A DNA stretch of 64,000 nucleotides, taken from Annulohypoxylon bovei var. microspora (Eukaryota; Ascomycota; Sordariomycetes; Xylariales; Hypoxylaceae). The position numbers were made by a program, and so were the translations under genes. Under the pieces are notes generated by a model. It did not search any database. It worked only from the letters and a program-made list of their open reading frames with translations, and had not been told where the DNA came from. Below are positions 1-10,031 of the stretch, one piece after another. Location of the stretch: positions 310,001 through 374,000 of the forward strand of contig MU405215.1 in NCBI GenBank assembly GCA_022836615.1, in the 5' to 3' direction. Positions within the stretch are counted from its first letter, which is position 1. Each line of letters begins with the position of its first letter.

Positions 1-401
1 TTCATATACAACATTGTGTTGGTATGATGATGGAGCATCTGCTCTGTAATGCTGATGCCGGGTTTTTGACGTACAACTGGATGGAGCATGAAAAGCATCC
101 CTTTCCTGACATGAGTGGTGAGTAGTTCTCTCTTCGGATTGAGGAATCTCGTAGCTCAAGATACACCTGAGGTCTCTATGAAATGACAATGCTAACGCTG
201 TTATTTGCAGTACAAAAGCAATGTAGGGACTGGCGCCAACTGGCAGAATACCGCGATGCGCATGGTGTAAATGAGACTCTGTATTTGAACTGGAAGAAGC
301 CGGAGGGGATTACCCAGCTCAAACAGCATCAAGACTGGTGGAAACATCGTGGTGAGCACGATAAGGCGCACTATGCCAATGGGACTATAATTGAGAATTG
401 A
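1..401 (+). CDS. UstYa-family (DUF3328) protein, 3' part only
   Basis: The gene enters from the left edge. The first exon is read from base 3 to 117, and a GTGAGT donor starts at 118. A branch-like GCTAAC lies at 191, the TTTGCAG acceptor ends at 210, and the last exon runs 211-401 to TGA. The frame joins cleanly as ...PDMS-VQKQCRDW.... The first exon opens with HIQHCV, which matches the HxxHC motif of UstYa-type proteins. The last exon holds a C-R-D-W block where the family has its second HxxHC motif, but the histidines of that second copy are absent here (VQKQC). UstYa-family proteins are known from fungal secondary-metabolite and RiPP clusters, where some carry out oxidative cyclisation. 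The product and substrate cannot be told from this fragment. The N-terminus, where the family usually has a membrane segment, lies outside the window. Confidence 0.8.
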
Positions 402-870
402 GAAAGAAATACACTTATATTTTGGTTGATTGTCACTATATTCGGAATCCGAAATTCCGAATGAAGTCCTCGAAACCGCAGGCTTTACCAGAAGCGCCCG
501 ATTAAAGACATTGCTAGTGGCCGTTAGTTTTCGGCCATTTTCTTCCATTTTTGATCGACCGATACTTAAAAGCTCTGGATGACAAATCTCAACTCAAATT
601 ATACAAAGTTGAGAAGGAAATAACAATAGCACTTATTCGTTGAAATAGCTACGACAATATCCGGAAGAGGAAAAAAAGGAAAAGGGAAAAGTTGAAGCTT
701 CCAAACTTTGAAGATTCCGTGCCCCTGTCAGCCCTAGAGACCCCGGCATGTAAGCAGTCTGCATTAGCGTCAAGTAGATTTAGCCAATCAAAATATAGGA
801 AAAGAGTCTGTGGATCTTGGGTGGAGAATCGAACCACCAGGTTGGTACCTCCATTAATGAGTGTTCTTCT
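402..870. other. intergenic, no gene seen
   Basis: 3' flank of the UstYa-type gene. It is AT-rich, with only short ORFs that look random. It ends at the left target-site duplication of the MITE (863-870). A tRNA T-arm-like string near 821-840 on the minus strand does not extend into a tRNA. Confidence 0.6.
863..870. repeat. left target-site duplication of MITE
   Basis: GTTCTTCT, identical to 1309-1316. Confidence 0.85.
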
Positions 871-1308
871 TAGGGTTCGGATTTTTTAAATGCGTATAAT
901 GAAAATGCGTATAATGCATGCATTAATGCCGCATTTTGGTTGATTATGCGCATAACGGATCGGAAAAACCCATCGGCCCCATATTTTTAGTAGTATGTAT
1001 GCAATATTTTTAAAACATACCCACTTAAGAGGTCACGTAAAAGCACTTCAATTGTTCGCGCGCTCAACCATTCAAATCGTCTTAATCGCATATTGAAAAA
1101 TTGAAAAAATTCAATAACATAATAAACATCACATTGCGAATAAAATAAACCATATAATTATAAAAAGTATGACGTGGTGGTGGTAAAAGATCTATTATGC
1201 ATGATCATGCAAATCAAAATGCAATTTTGTATGTGTATAATGGTATTATGTATGTATTGCATTTAAATGCTGCATTTTGGCTCAAAATGCGCATTTTGCC
1301 GATCCCTA
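871..1308. mobile_element. hAT-like MITE, non-autonomous, 438 bp
   Basis: The left end reads TAGGGTTCGG and the right end read on the other strand reads TAGGGATCGG. These are terminal inverted repeats of about 10 bp with one mismatch. The element is flanked by a perfect 8-bp direct repeat, GTTCTTCT, at 863-870 and 1309-1316, which is the duplication length of hAT transposases. Subterminal DNA repeats the motif AATGCGTATAATG, with other ATGCG/TGCAT variants near both ends, as hAT subterminal repeats often do. There is no transposase ORF inside, so it would have to be moved by an enzyme from elsewhere. The interior is very AT-rich. Confidence 0.8.
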
Positions 1309-1316
1309 GTTCTTCT
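1309..1316. repeat. right target-site duplication of MITE
   Basis: GTTCTTCT, identical to 863-870. Confidence 0.85.
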
Positions 1317-1648
1317 AGGCAATATCAAGTACCTTCACATATGGCCCCGAAATACCCTCATCCTCCTCCCGAGCGGCGAAGCTCTGCAATGGAAGTCGCG
1401 ATGGGATCATAATAGATCGTATCAGGTTACAGTCCCTCAGCCCTCTGTCTTCCGAAATGACGTGTCATATGTAAAGTGAAAAATGAATAAGACTCCAAGA
1501 ACTCTCATCGTTAATACACACTTCTTTATTGATCTCACCACTCAACATCCAGAATTCTTCATACACAAATTACATAATAAAACTAAATATCCTTACTACC
1601 TTGATTATTTCACTATAAACCAGTTCCTAACTTACGATTAACATTACC

Positions 1649-2152
1649 ATGGCATCAGGTCGCTTCCTGGACCCCCTAACGCTCATCCGCGTGGCCCCCC
1701 TCGTCACATCCACCGCCTCCCTCGCCATCGCCAACGACTCGCACCTCTTCCTCAGCAGCCTAGTGTCGCTCAAGCAGCAGCGGGGCAAGGTCAACGAGGT
1801 CGCGCCGCGGTACTTCGAGGCCTTCTTCTGGCGCGCGCTGCCCGACATCTTCGTGACCTTCGGGCTGTCCGTGGCCCTCGGGATCGCGAACTCGTGCGGG
1901 CGGCGCGCGTCCGCCGCCGCCTGGGCCTGGTACGCGGGCGGGGCGGCGTTCTCGCTCGCGCACTTCGCCTTCGCGCCCGCCGTCGCGTGGAAGGTCAAGG
2001 CTGTCGTCGATGCGGAGGAGGAGCCGACCGGGGGCGCTGCTGAGGCTATCCGCGGCTGGCTGAGTATGCACTATGCGAGGATCGCTGTGGCGGACGTGCC
2101 TGCGTGGACGTGTTTCCTCGTCGCGGTGGTGAAGACTTTGGGGCCGGTCTAA
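1649..2152 (+). CDS. small integral membrane protein, possibly DUF1772/anthrone-oxygenase-like
   Basis: A single-exon ORF of 167 aa. It starts at an ATG in good context (ACCATGG) downstream of a CT/A-rich leader and has strongly GC-biased third positions, unlike the AT-rich flanks. Hydrophobic segments lie near residues 10-30, 60-80, 88-112 and 145-165, so three or four membrane spans are likely. Its general layout, a short four-helix protein with a conserved-looking loop (RGKVNEV..RYFEAFF) and a C-terminal W-L-x-M-H-x-x-R-I block, recalls fungal DUF1772-type proteins. That group includes anthrone oxygenases of polyketide clusters. The family assignment is inference and no catalytic residue is recognised. 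A role linked to the UstYa gene 1.2 kb to the left is possible but unsupported. Confidence 0.6.
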   Translation: MASGRFLDPLTLIRVAPLVTSTASLAIANDSHLFLSSLVSLKQQRGKVNEVAPRYFEAFFWRALPDIFVTFGLSVALGIANSCGRRASAAAWAWYAGGAAFSLAHFAFAPAVAWKVKAVVDAEEEPTGGAAEAIRGWLSMHYARIAVADVPAWTCFLVAVVKTLGPV

Positions 2153-2888
2153 ATGGTACCTACTATGTTGCGCATCTAAAGATTGCTAGAGAGGGGATAT
2201 AAAGAGCATGATCCTCTTTGCGGGTGGGTGAAATTGTACGGCAGCCATTGACGATGAATCTATACTACGGTCAAATTCGAAATTTATACCATTTCAACTA
2301 TTTAAAGGCTCGTATTATAAAGAAAATAGAACCCCAAATACGCAGCCGAATCTCCTCGGTTGGATATGCTAGTTGCTACTGCTACTGCTGGTGCTAGTGG
2401 TCAAGCTTAGAGACGGCGTTTTTCCCCAATTTATCCATCAATGAGAACGAGCGGCCTATAATCCATTCGCTAGAAATACGGTCTAATCTAATAAGCTAAC
2501 AGTCCTCAACGTACCCAGCCACATAGGAGAAAAGACCGTACTTCTATCAAACACAAAGTATATTCCCCCTTTATTACTCTACTCCCGAATCGACCCCGAG
2601 CTTAGCTATAGTCATTCCCCACACGAGACCGAACCCCTCCAACGTACCCCACGATGTCGGACGTTGAATTAGAAGCAAGTATGTCTTCGTAGTTGTCTAA
2701 GCGTAGTAATTTATACCATCATTTCTTCTTGACTCAAATCTTCTACTTCTCTCACTTCCTCCAATTGATCTCAGTAGACTTCGCTCCGGTCGTTACCTAC
2801 CTCCTTTCCGTATATACTACTTATACAGGTACTTATTCTATACCACTTTTCACCAAAGTATCTATTTGAGAAGACCCGAACGAAGAAC
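2153..2888. other. intergenic / 5' region of the dehydratase gene
   Basis: The stretch 2520-2650 is CT-rich and promoter-like. A short ORF starts at ATG 2654 and is followed by plausible splice signals (GTATGT at 2679, TCAG ending at 2774, GTACTT at 2829). It may be a uORF or 5'-leader splicing. I could not join it in frame to the ATG at 2889. Confidence 0.4.
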
Positions 2889-4346
2889 ATGCCCGAGATC
2901 ACGATCACCGGCTTCCGGACCCGCGACGTGCGGTTTCCCACGTCCTTGGACAAAACCGGGTCCGACGCCATGAACGCCGCCGGCGACTACTCCTCCGCAT
3001 ACTGCATCTTAGAAACCGACTCCGAATTCACAGGCCATGGCATGGTACAACTCTCTCCCCACCCTCTCCCTCACTCTCACCCCCTATTCATCTCATCTCA
3101 CTACCTTCAACAACATCAAAACAAAAGCCCCAGCTAACACCCAACCCAGACCTTCACAATCGGCCGCGGCAACGACATAGTCTGCGCCGCGATATCCTAC
3201 CTAGGCGAGCGGCTCAAGGGCCGCACGCTCTCCTCGCTAGTCGCGGACTGGGGGCAGACGTGGCGGTACCTAGTCAACGACAGCCAGCTGCGGTGGATCG
3301 GGCCGGAGAAAGGTGTGATCCACCTGGCGCTCGGCGCCGTCGTCAACGCGGCGTGGGACCTGTGGGCGAAGACGCTGGGCAAGCCCGTATGGCGCATCGT
3401 GGCCGAGATGACGCCCGAGGAGGTCGTGCGGTGCATCGACTTCCGGTACATCACGGACGCGCTGACGCCCGACGAAGCCCTCGCGCTGCTGCGCAAGGCG
3501 CAGGACGGCAAGGACGCGCGCTTCGCCGACGCGCTGGCCAGCCGCGCCGTGCCCGCGTACACGACCAGCGCGGGCTGGCTCGGGTACGGCGAGGACAAGA
3601 TGCGCGGGCTGCTCGAGGAGACGCTCGCCAACGGGTACAAGTACTTCAAGCTGAAGGTGGGCGCGTCGGTGGCGCAGGACAGGCAGCGGCTGTCGGTCGC
3701 GCGCTCGGTGCTCGGCTACGACGCGGGCAACGTGCTGATGGTGGACGCGAACCAGATCTGGAGCGTGCCGGACGCGATCGCGCACATGAAGCAGCTGGCC
3801 GAGTACAAGCCGTGGTTCATCGAGGAGCCGACGTCGCCGGACGACATCCTGGGCCACAAGGCCGTGCGCGAGGCGCTGAGGCCGTACGGGATCGGCGTGG
3901 CGACGGGCGAGATGTGCCAGAACCGGGTGGTGTTCAAGCAGCTGATCACGGCGGGGGCCGTGGACGTCGTGCAGATCGACGCGTGCCGGCTGGGCGGGGT
4001 CAACGAGGTGCTGGCGGTGCTGCTGATGGCGGCGAAGTACGGGGTGCCGGTGGTGCCGCACTCGGGCGGCGTGGGGCTGCCCGAGTACACGCAGCACCTG
4101 AGCACCATCGACTACGTCGTCGTCAGCGGCAAGCTGTCGGTGCTGGAGTACGTGGACCACCTGCACGAGCACTTCCTGCACCCGTCCGCGGTCAAGGACG
4201 GGTACTACCAGACCCCGACGAACCCCGGGTACAGCGTGGAGATGAAGCCCGAGAGCATGGACCGGTATAGCTTCCCCGGCGAGGAGGGCGTGAGCTGGTG
4301 GAGGAGCGAGGAGGCGAGGGGGATTTTAGAGGGAGAGAAGATCTAG
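2889..4346 (+). CDS. enolase-superfamily sugar-acid dehydratase (ENOSF1/L-fuconate dehydratase type)
   Basis: Two exons, 2889-3044 and 3150-4346, join in phase 0 to give 450 aa, close to the 443 aa of human ENOSF1. The N-terminus (VRDVRFPTS-like), the block RWIGPEKGVIHLA and the C-terminal YVDHLHEHF block are typical of the ENOSF1/fuconate dehydratase branch of the mandelate racemase group. Expected catalytic residues are present: the K-x-K pair (K219, K221) in FKLKVGA, three metal ligands in VDANQ (D251), IEEP (E277) and GE (E306), and the general-acid/base His356 in PHSGGVG. The enzyme family removes water from acid sugars such as L-fuconate to give 2-keto-3-deoxy acids. The protein is probably cytosolic or mitochondrial. 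Exon 2 is very GC-rich, which opens long false ORFs on both strands. The exact substrate is uncertain. Confidence 0.9.
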
Positions 4347-4887
4347 ACTAGGTACCTAGGTAGTTACCTAGTTCACACTGGTCTAAGGGCAAAAGACTCT
4401 TACCTAAGGAAGTAAAGGGGGAAACCAAATAAGAAACATTTTAGATAGGTATATCAATGTATTTATGAGCATCTATTAAGACGCAATAAAAGGGGGAATG
4501 AACTTATACTCGAGATTGGTTTTGTAGACGACAATGGTGCTGGATAATAGAGCAGGCCTGTAACGAGCAGAAAACGTGTATAGCCTCTATTTAATTGGAC
4601 TCACAACCCGTGACCCGCGACCCGTGACAGACATCTTATTCACGAAACACCAGAATATCAGTCAAACACACTGTATTATCCTAGATCCTAGACCAGTATA
4701 GTAGAGTAGACAGCTTTGAGCCTGCTCCGAACCGATATACAGAGCCCATTAGCTATAGAGCAAAGCCTAGATAGATCCGGAGTTGTATCCGACTACCTAT
4801 CTCGAACATCCTTCTGCAGCCTCGATATTGCAGCATATTCGCACCTCAGACGTCGATACGCCCACGTAACCGAATCGTGCACATGTA
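4347..4887. other. convergent intergenic region
   Basis: Lies between the 3' ends of the dehydratase (plus) and the flavoprotein fusion (minus). It holds one perfect TACCTAGGTA palindrome at 4353-4362, and otherwise nothing recognisable. Confidence 0.6.
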
Positions 4888-6699
4888 TCATAGCCGCCTA
4901 ATCTTCATCCACTCATTCGTGCCCAACCCCAAGTTCAAGCCATTCCTAGCCCACCACCTGCGAACCGGTCTCGGGTCACCGATAGCATCCTCAAGCGCCT
5001 CCTCGATGTCGCAAGTCTTATACTCGACGCGGTGCGATCTCCCATCGGCCTGGTCCTCCCCTCGCGCATATTTCTTCCACCACTCTAGCACCTCGACGTA
5101 TCCCTGCTTCGTCGGCGCCACCAGAACCTGGGAGTCGAAAGACAGTTTATCGCCCTTGAGCTCGCGCCACACGTCGAGGACCGCCGTCTGCCCGTGGGCG
5201 CTGGCGATCTTGCAGACGCCTTCGCTATGAGCCGCTGGGATGCCTGATGATTCCCACCAGCGCAATACTGCCGTCTGCCCCTGTTGAGCAGCAGTGAGGA
5301 GACTGCGACCGGGTCTAAGCGGGATATTATCATGCTTCAGCGCGGCATCTCTCCACCATTCCAAGACAAGCAGGTGTCCTTTGGCCGACGCCGACTCCAG
5401 AGCTGCCTCGGTATACTTAAGAGTTAGGCCAGAGCGAAGCCACCAATCTAGAACGTGAACGTAACCCATACGGGAAGCATTGTCCAAAGCTTCAGCGTCA
5501 TATTCTTTCTTGAGAAAAGACGGAGAGGTGTTCCACCAATCAAGAATATCCGTCCGGCCATATACCCCAGATGCCTTATTCGGTAGCAATTTAGAGCTAA
5601 ACGATGCCCAGAAGACTTTACTTAGGTGTGTTTCGAGGTAGGTAAGAACATCGGTTAACGAGAACTTGATAATAAGCTTGACCGCTAGGTAAGAAACATA
5701 GCGAAGTCCTTTAGGTGCTTCAGAGAGCTTGTCGCAGATGGCGGCGGATCCAGGGCATGAAAGGATCAACCATTCGAGATCGTGCATATATAAATCAAGA
5801 GGATCAGTAATAGTTGCACGGTCGGTTCTCCATTCTGGTGGAGTTTTTAAATTCGTATATATATTAAGAGCAGTAGCCACTTCCCAGTCGGCGACATGTT
5901 CAAATATGATGGACCATATCTCTGGTGGTAGGGCCTTAGTAGATCGGCTCGGAGTAGTTGTATGCATGGCTTGCTGCGTGGCGACTTCGACGTCGTGTCC
6001 TAGACTCATCAGCTCGGCTTGGTTTTTTATTATGCCGACGAGATCATTGAATCCATCCCAAGACACTATACGCTTATGCGCACTATGTCCCTCGTAGTGC
6101 CATAATACGGGAGCCATGACCTTAACCCAATTCCACTTGCGCTTGATCTTGCTCAGCTGCTTCTTCGTCATGGGATTCTCCCACATCTGTACCGACATGC
6201 CGGGTACCAGAAGAATCTTCTTGGATACGTCCCATGCTCTTAAAATTTCCAGGAGTGTGGTATCGGCAATACCAGACATCATCTTGGCGAGATGATCAGC
6301 ATCGATAGGTGCCAGGACGAGCAAGTCGGCCCAGTCAACGAGTTCGAAGGCAGTCTGCTTGGCTGATTCTATAGCATCTCTTGTCCTCTGGTCTGCGTCG
6401 ATGGCCACCGTCGCCAAACTCCTATTCTCCATGACGATTATCTCGTGGGTGAGTCGAACGGGTACCTCATCGACGAGAGCTCGGGTTTCGATCTGGGTGT
6501 CCTTGAGCAGACGGACGGCGATAGCCTGAGCATAGGCGACATCCCTCTGGCCATTGGCGGCGACCAGTAAGCGCAACCTTCTAGTGCGCGGCATCTCCTG
6601 AAGGGATGAGCAGGACGAATGTGCGGTTAGTGTGGTGACAGGAAGACGACGTGGGAGAGACGAGAAGGGGCGAGTATCGGTAGTAGAATCATCGGCCAT
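4888..6699 (-). CDS. HAL3/PPC-decarboxylase-like flavoprotein fused to F-box and ankyrin-like repeats
   Basis: A single-exon ORF of 603 aa. Residues about 38-235 resemble the HFCD flavoprotein fold: an N-terminal beta-strand (RLLVAANGQRD), then LVLAPIDADHLAKMMSGIAD, RAWD..KKILLVPGM and MWENP, matching the order APATANT-x-AK, RAWD-KP, PAMN-x-MWENP of HAL3 and phosphopantothenoylcysteine decarboxylases. The PAMN asparagine is replaced (PGMSVQ), and the usual LxCGxxG substrate flap is not evident, so decarboxylase activity is doubtful. Around residues 255-280 the sequence LPPEIWSIIFEHV is F-box-like. The C-terminal third has at least five degenerate repeats with the core VLDWW/VLEWW, similar to ankyrin-type repeats of fungal F-box proteins. 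Inferred role: an SCF adaptor or regulatory scaffold with a flavin- or ligand-binding module. Confidence 0.75.
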   Translation of the reverse strand: MADDSTTDTRPFSSLPRRLPVTTLTAHSSCSSLQEMPRTRRLRLLVAANGQRDVAYAQAIAVRLLKDTQIETRALVDEVPVRLTHEIIVMENRSLATVAIDADQRTRDAIESAKQTAFELVDWADLLVLAPIDADHLAKMMSGIADTTLLEILRAWDVSKKILLVPGMSVQMWENPMTKKQLSKIKRKWNWVKVMAPVLWHYEGHSAHKRIVSWDGFNDLVGIIKNQAELMSLGHDVEVATQQAMHTTTPSRSTKALPPEIWSIIFEHVADWEVATALNIYTNLKTPPEWRTDRATITDPLDLYMHDLEWLILSCPGSAAICDKLSEAPKGLRYVSYLAVKLIIKFSLTDVLTYLETHLSKVFWASFSSKLLPNKASGVYGRTDILDWWNTSPSFLKKEYDAEALDNASRMGYVHVLDWWLRSGLTLKYTEAALESASAKGHLLVLEWWRDAALKHDNIPLRPGRSLLTAAQQGQTAVLRWWESSGIPAAHSEGVCKIASAHGQTAVLDVWRELKGDKLSFDSQVLVAPTKQGYVEVLEWWKKYARGEDQADGRSHRVEYKTCDIEEALEDAIGDPRPVRRWWARNGLNLGLGTNEWMKIRRL

Positions 6700-8115
6700 C
6701 TTGACGCATTGTGAAGGCTAAGTGCCAGCGCTTGTGGTATTATATGATTCGGTGTGGAATTCGGGCACCAACAGGTTGACCGACAATACGGCTATGTCGT
6801 TGGATCGTTATTATGGTGCGCGTACACGTAGAGTTTTGTGACGATGATCTTAATGGTTCAGATGATCGTTCGGCTTATCCCTGATGCTTGAATATGCAAG
6901 GGAGAATCGAGTACCGCTGGTAGTGTATGATACTCTAGTAGTGTATTCTCTAGTGCATACTGCATAGATATTATTATTGGATAAGCCCCACGTTAAACTA
7001 TTCCGCAGCGATACACTGGCGATTGGCGATTGGCGATAGACGACTAAAAATCGACGGACTCGGATGGGAGAATTAAATTCAAGTGGCGCATCAGCATATA
7101 ACAAAGACTTTGTGACCTGTTTTGTGACCTGTTCTAAGATACGAGAGAGAGAGAGAGAGAGAATAAAATCTAAGAAGTTACACTAAGAAGAGTCGGTGAA
7201 GGTGAAGGTGGCATGAGTGGACGGCGTTAAACCACGACATATTATTATAATTTATTTGGTATGAGACAAAGTTCGTACGATCGATAGTTCAGATAAGTGT
7301 AAAATGTAGGGATGTACATGCATGGAAGCCGCAGAATGACGCCTGCTGGGTCTCACCTTACTCCACATCGGCCACTGCCTCGAGTCTCGGAAGTGGGGTT
7401 AACGAGTTACATTCATGTAATCGGTCACATATTGCTATCAATATGCGCAGGTACATCCAGGTAAGTATCCATATTCATACTTTACCTAATACATTCATAT
7501 AGTATGTACATGTAGGTAATTCAGATCAAGTATAACCTCTTTAATAGCCTTCTTGAAGTTGAGAAATGCGAAGATGAAGACTTCCTATATTACTAGGTAC
7601 CTCTTAGAAGCAGGGGGCTATGTATGTAAGTGACGAAACCAATAACCAATCTCGCCAGTCGTATTAATAATCCTATACAAACTGTTCTTCAAACTCATCA
7701 TGTACTATCTTCGGCATCATTGCAATAGAGAAAGAACGCATACCACGTCACAGAAGAGGCCGTTACGAAGTACCTAATATCCTGATTCTAATAAGTAATC
7801 CTTGCAAATTCCTTTCCCGCAAGAGGAACTCACTCCGTATTCTTCCTGTCCTGCGTCTGCATTCGCCTGCTATGATGTGTAGCGTACATGAAGTCTAGGA
7901 CAACCAGTGTCTGATATCCTAGCTTATGATTAAATCAGATATGAACAAGGGGAGAACTGGTAGCACACCAGTGGTAAAAATCAGTCCATCCATATAGGGA
8001 CATCATGCGTACCCTCGTCTTCCTATGTATTGTCGAGGAAAGACGGATGCTGCTGAAAGAGAAAAACGCAACTCGAATGCCATGTCGCTCGCCTAGAAGT
8101 CATTTAGAAGTCGTT
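6700..8115. other. intergenic, no gene seen
   Basis: 5' flank of the flavoprotein fusion and 3' flank of the WHI2-like gene. AT-rich, with a GA-dinucleotide run at 7143-7162. No ORF with codon-like character. Confidence 0.6.
7143..7162. repeat. GA microsatellite
   Basis: Perfect GA run of about 10 units. Confidence 0.85.
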
Positions 8116-10031
8116 TCAACGCAACCCAATCACACTCATCTCCAATGTCCACACTCTCCGAATCCACACCTTCAGTGGGCCGTCTACGCCCTCCACGTCT
8201 TTCAAGTCCACTCCTTCCCACCAGCAACGCCGTGCCGGCTTTCTCCAGAAGAGCAGCAGCTTTTGTGCCATTCCGACAGCATTGCTTCCCATATCATTGC
8301 CGCGGATGTCGCTTCGTAACCGGGCAAGGGCCAAGCTGCAGACGACTGCTTTGTTAGGCTCGCCAGCACGGTGACCCCACCTATCATCGTGATTGAAACC
8401 CCTATATTGGATGTCAGGGATAGGTCATACGAGAATTAAATCAGTGAGAGGCGTGGAGTGTTAACTTACCCGGCCGTAAGCATCTCGATCAGATGTGCCT
8501 CAGTAGTGCCAGGCTCGTCACTTCGTTTCAACCCCGAAAAGATACCGTCCTGTCTGAGTAGAGCTCGAGCTGCAGCTCGCTTGACTTCAATCATATCCGC
8601 TTGGCTAATATCTGCTCGAGGAGGAATGGCATAAAAGTCCAGATCCTCCCTTAGGACAATGATACCAGCTCGCTTACTTCCATCCTCACCCCGACCACCG
8701 AGAGAGTCAATGGGAACGGCACCGCCATCAGGTGAAGCACTGGGGGAGGACTCGTTGGGGATGGATTGAGCTACATTTCGGAAGAAATCCAGCATGTATT
8801 GAAGTGATGCAGGGTCATACTGGGATGTGAGGTCAGTGAAATGTATATTTATGTTAGACACTAGATTGCGAAGAGTGGAAGAACGAGGTAAGGAAGTATT
8901 TTGGGGAGTAGCCTCTTGCGATATTATGCTTGGGGAAATCGGTGTGAATCGAGTGACAGGTTTATCATTAAGTGTACTGACATCAACTTGTACGGCGTCA
9001 CCCTCGGAAAATCCACCCATGTGACCTTCGGGGAAGAGTCCGTTAGGGAATAGGGAGAGAAGGACGAATTCAGGCAATGTCAGCAGCTCATCTCTTGAAA
9101 GAACGAAGCGCGTGCCGCTAAATACACGATTCGATTAGCATCAAACTTGGAAATTTTCAAGTTTTAGACAGTAAAGGGTACCTACCGTAAATCCATAGTA
9201 ATCGTCTCGTCGGCTCCGACATCTATACATCAGTTTTAACATCACTCCCTAAATCAATAACCCCCATAATAAGTCGCTTACCTCCAATAGCATTGATAGG
9301 AGGACCTCCTTGCTGAACTTGAGTAATAATACTCGCTGCACCACCGGCGGCCGCCATTAGATAGGTAAATGAGAGTAACGGGCTATCTCCTTCAGTGTAT
9401 GCGGGAGGTGGTTCGCTCGGTTCGTCACCTTTCTGATTCGAGGACTCGCCCTTGACGTCCTGTGGAAGTGCTCGCTTAGTCTCAGCGACAGTGTCTTCGA
9501 AAGATCCAGACCTCTCTAGAGGGCTTTCAAATGCTGAGGCGGAGGGCGCGTAGGCTGGTGCTGCAGTTGCGGACGATGCTCCAGCTTCAGAGGCAGGACC
9601 ACAGATAGTCGGCGGAAGCTTGAAATGGTCGTCGACGGTGTATAGACTCGAGAACGGTGGCGGTGCAGGGCGAGAGGCACCAAGCGAAAGTGATGTCGAG
9701 GCAGAGGCTTCGGAAGCTGAGTAGGGATATTGTGGAGGAGGTGATCGTCCCTGGCTAAGATTGTCTACCTCGTCGGTCTCAAATCTCAAGGTCCCTTCTT
9801 CTCGTGGTTCGATGTTGATCGGTGGGAGCCCGGCGGACACGGACTGTCCGTTACTATCCTCCTGCGGTTCAGACAACGTGGCGGTATGATACGCGAAATA
9901 AGAAGCTATTTTTGTTGATGGGCGGCTACAGATCTTATCACGACCGAGAGCGGTGTTGGCGATCTCGATTACGCACGGCGGTTGCTAGGTTGGCTTGTTT
10001 GTCGCATGGAGAAGCGGGCTCTAGGATTCAT
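8116..10031 (-). CDS. WHI2-like BTB/POZ-domain protein (stress and growth regulator)
   Basis: Five exons read on the minus strand: 10031-9973, 9925-9282, 9222-9186, 9117-8470 and 8401-8116. All junctions are in phase, giving 557 aa. The first 200 residues are low-complexity, rich in P, S and A, and likely disordered. From about residue 235 the sequence ADETITMDLRGTRFVLSRDEL..LPEFVLLSLFPNG..., followed by YDPASLQYMLDFFR, fits the BTB-like domain of yeast Whi2. The C-terminus WWEGVDL...KVWIRRVWTLEMSVIG is strongly conserved in this family as I know it. Yeast Whi2 works with the Psr1/Psr2 phosphatases in the general stress response and in TORC1 down-regulation at low amino acids. The first exon is less certain. 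The long exon has no in-frame ATG, so I placed the start at 10031 through a 47-nt intron. Confidence 0.8.

Noticed and set aside
815..845. tRNA gene on the minus strand (TTCGATTC with GGTGG/CCACC flanks)
   Set aside because: A T-arm-like word exists, but the loop would be too long and no matching D-arm, anticodon arm or acceptor stem was found, even after removing the MITE.
3260..4270. Long ORFs (336 aa plus, 303 aa minus) overlapping the dehydratase exon
   Set aside because: They are out-of-frame shadows of a GC-rich exon, with Arg/Ala/Gly-rich low-complexity translations. The third frame has clear enolase-superfamily motifs.
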